Made by a program: the position numbers and the translations under genes
Part shown: positions 59,813 to 64,000 of the stretch, one piece after another
Layout of the letters: the number at the start of each line of letters is the position of its first letter
Numbering within the stretch: the stretch's first letter is position 1
The notes under the pieces: generated by a model
Told to the model about the DNA's origin: nothing
Database searches by the model: none
What the model saw: the letters and a program-made list of their open reading frames with translations, nothing else
Source: Streptomyces graminofaciens
GTDB lineage: Bacteria; Actinomycetota; Actinomycetes; Streptomycetales; Streptomycetaceae
DNA length: 64,000 nucleotides
Assembly (NCBI RefSeq): GCF_030294945.1
Contig: NZ_AP018448.1
Location: 8,652,501-8,716,500 of the forward strand
Reading direction: 5' to 3'

Positions 59813-60439
59813 TCAGCCGACGTGGCTTCCCGCGAGGTGCGCGAACACGACCACGTTCCCCCGGTAACCGGTCGCCCTCGAATACCCCCCGCCGCAGGTG
59901 ATGACCCGCAACTCCGGCCTCCGCGCCGCCCCGTACACCTTCTCGTCGGGGAAGTCCCGCGCGTCGTACGCCTCCACCGCGTCCACGGTGAACACCGCGA
60001 CGCTGCCGTCCCGCCGGTCCACCTCGATGGTGGCGCCGCGTCTCAGCGCGCCCAGCCGGTAGAAGACGGCGGGCCCCTCCGCGTTGTCGACGTGCCCGGC
60101 GACGATCGAGGTGCCCCGCTCACCGGGGGTGGTGCCCGCCTCGTACCAGCCGGCGAGGTTGCTCGGCCGCGCGGGCGGGACGTCGAGGCTGCCGGTGGGG
60201 GTGAGGCCGAGGCCCATGAGGGGGGCGTCCACGTGCAGGGACGGGATGCGGACGCGGTCGGGCGGGGAGGGGGCGAGCGCGGGCGCGGCCGGTCTCTCCG
60301 CCCGGGGGCTGCCGTGGGCCTGGGCGGCCGACGGCTGCGGAGGCGGATGGGAGGCGGTGCCGTTGCGCAGCAGCCAGGCGCCGGCGCAGAGGGCTACGAC
60401 GGTGACGCCCGCTATGGCGGAGTTGGCGAACCGGCGCAC
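59813..60439 (-). CDS. Class F sortase
   Basis: 208 residues. One N-terminal membrane helix, a Pro/Ala/Ser linker, then a sortase barrel: SIVAGHVDN with His116, ELRVITCGGGY with catalytic Cys182 and GYRGNVVVFA with Arg193. Class F sortases are characteristic of actinobacteria; their substrates are poorly known. The upstream gene (60553-61110, same strand) encodes an exported protein with a C-terminal anchor-like region, a likely partner. Confidence 0.92.
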   Translation of the reverse strand: MRRFANSAIAGVTVVALCAGAWLLRNGTASHPPPQPSAAQAHGSPRAERPAAPALAPSPPDRVRIPSLHVDAPLMGLGLTPTGSLDVPPARPSNLAGWYEAGTTPGERGTSIVAGHVDNAEGPAVFYRLGALRRGATIEVDRRDGSVAVFTVDAVEAYDARDFPDEKVYGAARRPELRVITCGGGYSRATGYRGNVVVFAHLAGSHVG

Positions 60440-60552
60440 ACGGGGCTCCTGTCGGGGTCGGCTGGTTGTTCCTCCCCTCCGGGCCGCGAGGGGCGTCGGG
60501 CCCGGAGGGGAGGGGACCGCGGTACCGGTGGACGGACGGCGGAGGGTGTCCG

Positions 60553-61110
60553 TCAGATCCCGTCGCCTCTCGCCCGGCGATGCAGGAGCCAGGTACCGCC
60601 CGCGGCGGCGACGGCGAGAGCCGCCACGCCGGCCGCGGTCTGCACGGGGTCGGGACCGAGCGCGCCACCGACCCCCGTCTTCACGCTTCCTCGCGGATGC
60701 GTCGGATGCGCCGGCCGCTGTTCCCGCGTGCCGGTGAGGGCGACCACCAGGTCGCCGGTGACCCGCCGGCCACCGCGCGAGCAGGTCGCGACGATCTCGT
60801 ACGTCCCCGGCTGGGCGCTCGGCGGCACCTCGAACCGCCCGGTGGGCCGCCGTGCTCCGGCGCCGGGCGCGAGGGAGAAGGAGCCCGCCCCGACCGCGCT
60901 GGCGTCACCGGCCGCGGTACCGCCCACGCCGCAGCCCGCCGCGGTCGCGATGACCTCGGCGCCCGGGACGACACCGACCGGGGCCAGCTCCAGCCGTCCG
61001 CCGCCCGCGTCGCCGTACACGGGCGCGGCGGCCGACCCCGCGACGGCGACGGCCAGCGCGGTTCCGGTCAGCAGCCGGGCGGTACGGACGGTTCGGGCGC
61101 TACGTCGCAT
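60553..61110 (-). CDS. Exported protein with C-terminal membrane anchor, likely sortase partner
   Basis: 185 residues. Signal peptide (LLTGTALAVAVAGSAAAPVYG), a mature domain (LELAPVGVVPGAEVIATAAGCGVGGTAAGDASA) with two Cys and PGTYEIVATCSRGGRRVTGDLVV, a linker, then VQTAAGVAALAVAAAGGTWLL and basic HRRARGDGI: a wall-sorting-type tail. No obvious LPxTG is seen, so the sorting signal may be divergent, or the protein is simply membrane-anchored. It lies immediately upstream of the class F sortase. Confidence 0.75.
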   Translation of the reverse strand: MRRSARTVRTARLLTGTALAVAVAGSAAAPVYGDAGGGRLELAPVGVVPGAEVIATAAGCGVGGTAAGDASAVGAGSFSLAPGAGARRPTGRFEVPPSAQPGTYEIVATCSRGGRRVTGDLVVALTGTREQRPAHPTHPRGSVKTGVGGALGPDPVQTAAGVAALAVAAAGGTWLLHRRARGDGI

Positions 61111-61393
61111 CGGGCCTGTTCCTCCGAGCTCACTTCCGGGGTTCCTGCTCCTTCGAGGTAAGTGCCAGCGGGGGCCGAGCGCTCCCTGAGACCACGTCAG
61201 AAATGTGGTGAACGGGTGGTGGAGGGAGGCCGGCCGGTACTCGGCGGAGTGCGGATGGCTTGCGTTTCAGCAGGTCATCGCGGTGGTGCGGGAGGCGACT
61301 CGGAAAAGAACGGCTGGACGGGGGTCGAGAGCTGTGAACGGGTGACGGCGGTGGCTTGACCTCAAGCAAGGTTGAGGCATGAGGGTGGCCGTC

Positions 61394-62005
61394 ATGGAAA
61401 CCGCCATGGATACCTCAACAGATGTTCGTGTCGCGCCGGTCCGGGTGACGGTGGTGATCGGCAGCAACCGGGCCGGCCGGTTCGGGTCGGTGGTCGCCGA
61501 CTGGCTGCTGGACCGGGTGCGCGGGCGCGACGACTTCGAGGTCGACGTCGTGGACGTCGCCGAGACCGACGACCTCCCGACGACCTTCGCCCCGACCCCG
61601 GAGGCGACGGCACGACTGGCCGGGATCACCCCGAAGCTCGCCGCCGCCGAGGCGTTCATCGTGCTGACCCCCGAGTACAACCACTCCTATCCGGCAGCCC
61701 TGAAGAACCTCATCGACTGGCACTTCCACGAGTGGCGCGCCAAACCGGTCGCCCTCGTCTCCTACGGCGGCCTCGCGGGCGGCCTCCGCGCGGTGGAACA
61801 CCTACGGCAGGTCTTCGCCGAACTCCACGCGACCACCGTCCGCGACACGGTGTCCTTCCACAACGCCCACGCCTCCTTCGACGACACCGGTCACCTCAGG
61901 GACCCGTCCGGCCCGGATGCCGCGGCGAAGGTGATGCTGGATCAGCTGGGTTGGTGGGGGAAGGGGCTGAGGGAGGCGCGGGGGAGGTGGCCGTACGAGG
62001 GGTGA
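61394..62005 (+). CDS. NADPH-dependent FMN reductase-like protein
   Basis: 203 residues from ATG 61394, placed 8 bases after GAGGG; ATG 61379 is an alternative. Flavodoxin-like fold: VTVVIGSNRAGRFGSVVADWLLDRV (FMN phosphate loop), VLTPEYNHSYPAALKNLIDWHFHEWRAKPVALVSYGGLAGGLRAVEHLRQVF, the PEYN and GG-like motifs of the family. Supplies reduced flavin or reduces quinone/azo compounds; partner unknown. Confidence 0.93.
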   Translation: METAMDTSTDVRVAPVRVTVVIGSNRAGRFGSVVADWLLDRVRGRDDFEVDVVDVAETDDLPTTFAPTPEATARLAGITPKLAAAEAFIVLTPEYNHSYPAALKNLIDWHFHEWRAKPVALVSYGGLAGGLRAVEHLRQVFAELHATTVRDTVSFHNAHASFDDTGHLRDPSGPDAAAKVMLDQLGWWGKGLREARGRWPYEG

Positions 62006-62237
62006 CGAAGGTGACGGGGGTGAGGGGCGACGGGGTGCGGGGGCCGGCTGTGCCGCCCCCCGCCGGACGCCTTGTTCCGGCGGCGGGCTCGCGTCCCGGC
62101 TGGGTCGGGAGGCTCGGGTGCCGGAGCCTCCCGGCTGGGGCCCGGAGGCTCCGGCGCCGAACCGCTGCCGGGCCGGCGGCCGTCGGCCGTCGGCCGAACT
62201 GCCGTACGTCCGGTCGACGGCCGTGTCGGCCACCCGC

Positions 62238-64000
62238 TCAGCAGTTGCCACCAGGAGGGGTGGGCGGGGTGGGCGGGGTGGGCTCGGCCGGCTCCGGGTC
62301 TGCCGGTGCCGGGTCCACGGGGGTGGGCGTCGTCGGTGCCGGGTCGGTGACCTCCGGCGTGGTGGGCGTCTCGTCGACCGGGGTGGGGTCCACGGGGGTC
62401 GGGTCGGTCGGCTCCGGGGCCGGGGGAGTCTCCGGAGTCGGGTCCGTGGGGTAGCCGTCGCCCGGGGTTTCGGGCTCCGGCGTGTCCGTCACCGGGGTTT
62501 CGGGCTCCGGGGTTTCGGGCTCCGGCGTGTCCGTCACCGGGGTTTCGGGCTCCGGGGTTTCGGGCTCCGGCGTGTCCGTCACCGGGGTTTCGGGCTCCGG
62601 CGTCTCCGTGTCGGGGTCCTCTGCCCCGGGGTAGTCCGTGCCGGGGTCCTCCGTCCCGGGCGTCTCGGTGTCGGGCGTTCCCGGGGTCTCGGGCGTGTCC
62701 GTGTCGGGCGTGCCCGGGGTCTCGGTCCCCGGTGTCTCCGGTGTCTCCGGTGTCTCCGGTGTCTCCGGCGTCTCGGGTGTCTCCACCTCAGGCGTCCCCG
62801 GCCCCTCCGGCTCCGTCACCGGAGGGTCAGGCACGACCACACCCGTCCCGTCCCCGTCTCCGTCGCCTGAGCCCTCTCCCGTTCCCGCCTCCGTCCCCGT
62901 TCCCGTTTCCTCGTCCCCGCCCTCCGCGGGCTCGTCCTCCTCGACAACCGGCCCCGTGACCTCCGGCGCCGTCCCCTCCCGCACCCCCGTGCCGCCGCCG
63001 TCGGCCGCCTCGTCGGCCCCCGGCCGGACAACCTCCGACACCGGCCCCCTGGCGCCGGCCGACGCGCCGGCATCCGCCGCGCCCCGTCCGTTGTCCGCCA
63101 ACGTCACGATGTCCCTGACCCGGTCCCGCCCGTCGGACTTCTCCGTGGCCGGCCCCTGCGGCAGCTGGGCCACCGGTGCCTCCGCGACCGGTATGCGCCG
63201 TAGCGGGACCGAGGACGGGCCGAGTGAGCCGAGGACGATGCCGGCCGCGACGGCGGCGGCAGCCGCGGCCGTGCCGACCGCGACCGCCGTCGGCGCCTTC
63301 ACCTTCGCCCCGCCGGTCACGGTGTGCTGTACCGCGTGCAGCAACTGACCCCCGCCGTGCGCGCCCAGCGCGGACGCCGAGGCGAAGGACGACAGCAGGT
63401 ACTTGCCGGTGCCGCCCACCGCGAACACCAGCAGGGCCGGGCCGACGAGCGCGGGCAGCCGGTCGTTCGTGCGCATCAGCGCCGCGAGCCGCGCCCGGCA
63501 GTCGTCGCACCCGTCGACATGCCCGAGCAACTGCTCGGACTGCCGCGCCGAGGCCGTACCGCGTACGTACGCGGGTATCCGCCCCCAATACGCCTCGCAC
63601 GCGGGATCGTTCGGCACCCCGGGCTGCACCCGCAGAAAGGCCTGGCGCATCCCCTCACGGGCCCGGTGCAGCAGCACCGCCGTCGCGCCCTGCTTGGCGC
63701 CGATGTGCCGCCCGACCGCCTCCAGCGGCTGCCCCTCCGCCTCGGCCAGCCACAACGCCTCCACCCACCGCTCGGGCAACTGCCCCAGCACCCGCACCAG
63801 CAGGTCGACGGAGGACACCTGCTCGGCCGGGTCGTCGGCGTGACCGCCGGCGGCACCCACGGGACCGCCCGCGCCACCCGCCTCGACCCGCTCGGCGGCG
63901 GTCAGCGGATCCTGCGGCGTCTCCCGCGTGGCGCTCCCGACGGCGGCCGCGAGATGACGGACCGTCGTCATCAGATACGCCGGTACGTTGTCGATCTCGT
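62238..64000 (-). CDS. ECF-type sigma factor fused to zinc-finger and membrane-anchor region, repeat tail (5' end outside window)
   Basis: The frame is open through the window end (DEIDNVPAYLMTTVRHLA precedes a Met at 63971), so the start lies beyond base 64000. Visible order: sigma region 4 (LLVRVLGQLPERWVEALWLAEAEGQPLEAVGRHIGAKQGATAVLLHRAREGMRQAF), a zf-HC2-like HVDGCDDCRARLAAL anti-sigma-type motif, one membrane helix (APTAVAVGTAAAAAAVAAGIVLGSL), then ~300 residues rich in Pro, Thr and Glu with TPEPETPVTD repeats. Sigma factors of this fused type (I recall groups such as ECF52/53) are thought to be self-anchored. Confidence 0.85.
   Translation of the reverse strand, partial: EIDNVPAYLMTTVRHLAAAVGSATRETPQDPLTAAERVEAGGAGGPVGAAGGHADDPAEQVSSVDLLVRVLGQLPERWVEALWLAEAEGQPLEAVGRHIGAKQGATAVLLHRAREGMRQAFLRVQPGVPNDPACEAYWGRIPAYVRGTASARQSEQLLGHVDGCDDCRARLAALMRTNDRLPALVGPALLVFAVGGTGKYLLSSFASASALGAHGGGQLLHAVQHTVTGGAKVKAPTAVAVGTAAAAAAVAAGIVLGSLGPSSVPLRRIPVAEAPVAQLPQGPATEKSDGRDRVRDIVTLADNGRGAADAGASAGARGPVSEVVRPGADEAADGGGTGVREGTAPEVTGPVVEEDEPAEGGDEETGTGTEAGTGEGSGDGDGDGTGVVVPDPPVTEPEGPGTPEVETPETPETPETPETPETPGTETPGTPDTDTPETPGTPDTETPGTEDPGTDYPGAEDPDTETPEPETPVTDTPEPETPEPETPVTDTPEPETPEPETPVTDTPEPETPGDGYPTDPTPETPPAPEPTDPTPVDPTPVDETPTTPEVTDPAPTTPTPVDPAPADPEPAEPTPPTPPTPPGGNC
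62482..62601 (-). repeat. 45-bp tandem repeat in the sigma-factor tail
   Basis: Perfect 45-bp units at 62482-62526 and 62527-62571, then a partial unit to 62601. They encode a TPEPETPEPETPVTD repeat. Further degenerate Pro/Thr/Glu codons extend from about 62250 to 62820. Confidence 0.9.

Noticed and set aside
62482..62601. Possible CRISPR array in the 45-bp repeats
   Set aside because: Units are directly adjacent with no unique spacers, keep the reading frame and encode a Pro/Thr/Glu tail; no cas genes.
1..64000. tRNA or rRNA genes
   Set aside because: I scanned by eye for cloverleaf-like segments and the GGTTCGAATCC-type T-arm and found none; a tRNA-finding program would be decisive.

Overview
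The window is high-GC actinobacterial chromosome, almost certainly Streptomyces. Third codon positions are nearly all G or C, GTG and TTG starts with strong Shine-Dalgarno sequences are common, and the order recO-uppS-zur-znuBCA-glyS, followed much later by ppdK and nirBD, matches what I recall of Streptomyces chromosome cores. No tRNA, rRNA, CRISPR array, intact transposase or prophage was seen.

Layout. 0-7.3 kb: a partial gene, a VanX-like dipeptidase, a LysR regulator divergent from a cyclase-family hydrolase, a membrane protein, a membrane-anchored PemK/SH3-like protein and a large AfsR/SARP-type regulator. 8-16 kb: recO, uppS, a decayed histidine phosphatase, a miniature inverted-repeat element, then zur and znuBCA (zinc uptake) divergent from glyS, with two Zur-box-like palindromes at znuA. 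16-26 kb: a nuclease/phosphatase-family protein, a DUF4394 protein, an aldo/keto reductase with a TetR regulator, a VOC/CGNR divergent pair that share a palindrome containing both start codons, a tautomerase-like gene broken by a second miniature element, a TetR regulator, a thioesterase, an MFS exporter and dusB. 26-37 kb: a polysaccharide pyruvyl transferase-like gene with an N-terminal repeat, two glycoside-hydrolase/debranching-type genes, a ROK regulator and ppdK with a long structured leader. 37-40 kb: small stress and redox genes, including a MarR-YceI pair with twin operators.

39.8-44.4 kb looks accessory. Two gene remnants lie head to head, followed by a small secreted Cys-free protein, a terminator hairpin and a translationally coupled ABC ATPase/FtsX permease, a bacteriocin-like layout. 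44-54 kb: a serine hydrolase, a PhoX-like protein, a two-component system whose regulator has a very long P/Y-rich linker, a carbonic anhydrase-SulP pair (probable bicarbonate uptake), an SDR and two decayed genes. 54-59 kb: assimilatory nitrite reductase (nirD, nirB and a companion FAD oxidoreductase) with a GlnR-box-like motif upstream. 59-64 kb: a TauE/SafE permease, a class F sortase with a candidate surface protein, an FMN reductase, and a sigma factor fused to a zinc-finger and membrane-anchor region with a Pro/Thr/Glu repeat tail, which runs off the window.

Recurring themes are gene decay (several pseudogenes), two related TA-flanked miniature elements with different terminal repeats, and unusually many in-frame minisatellites that create low-complexity linkers or tails in otherwise ordinary proteins.
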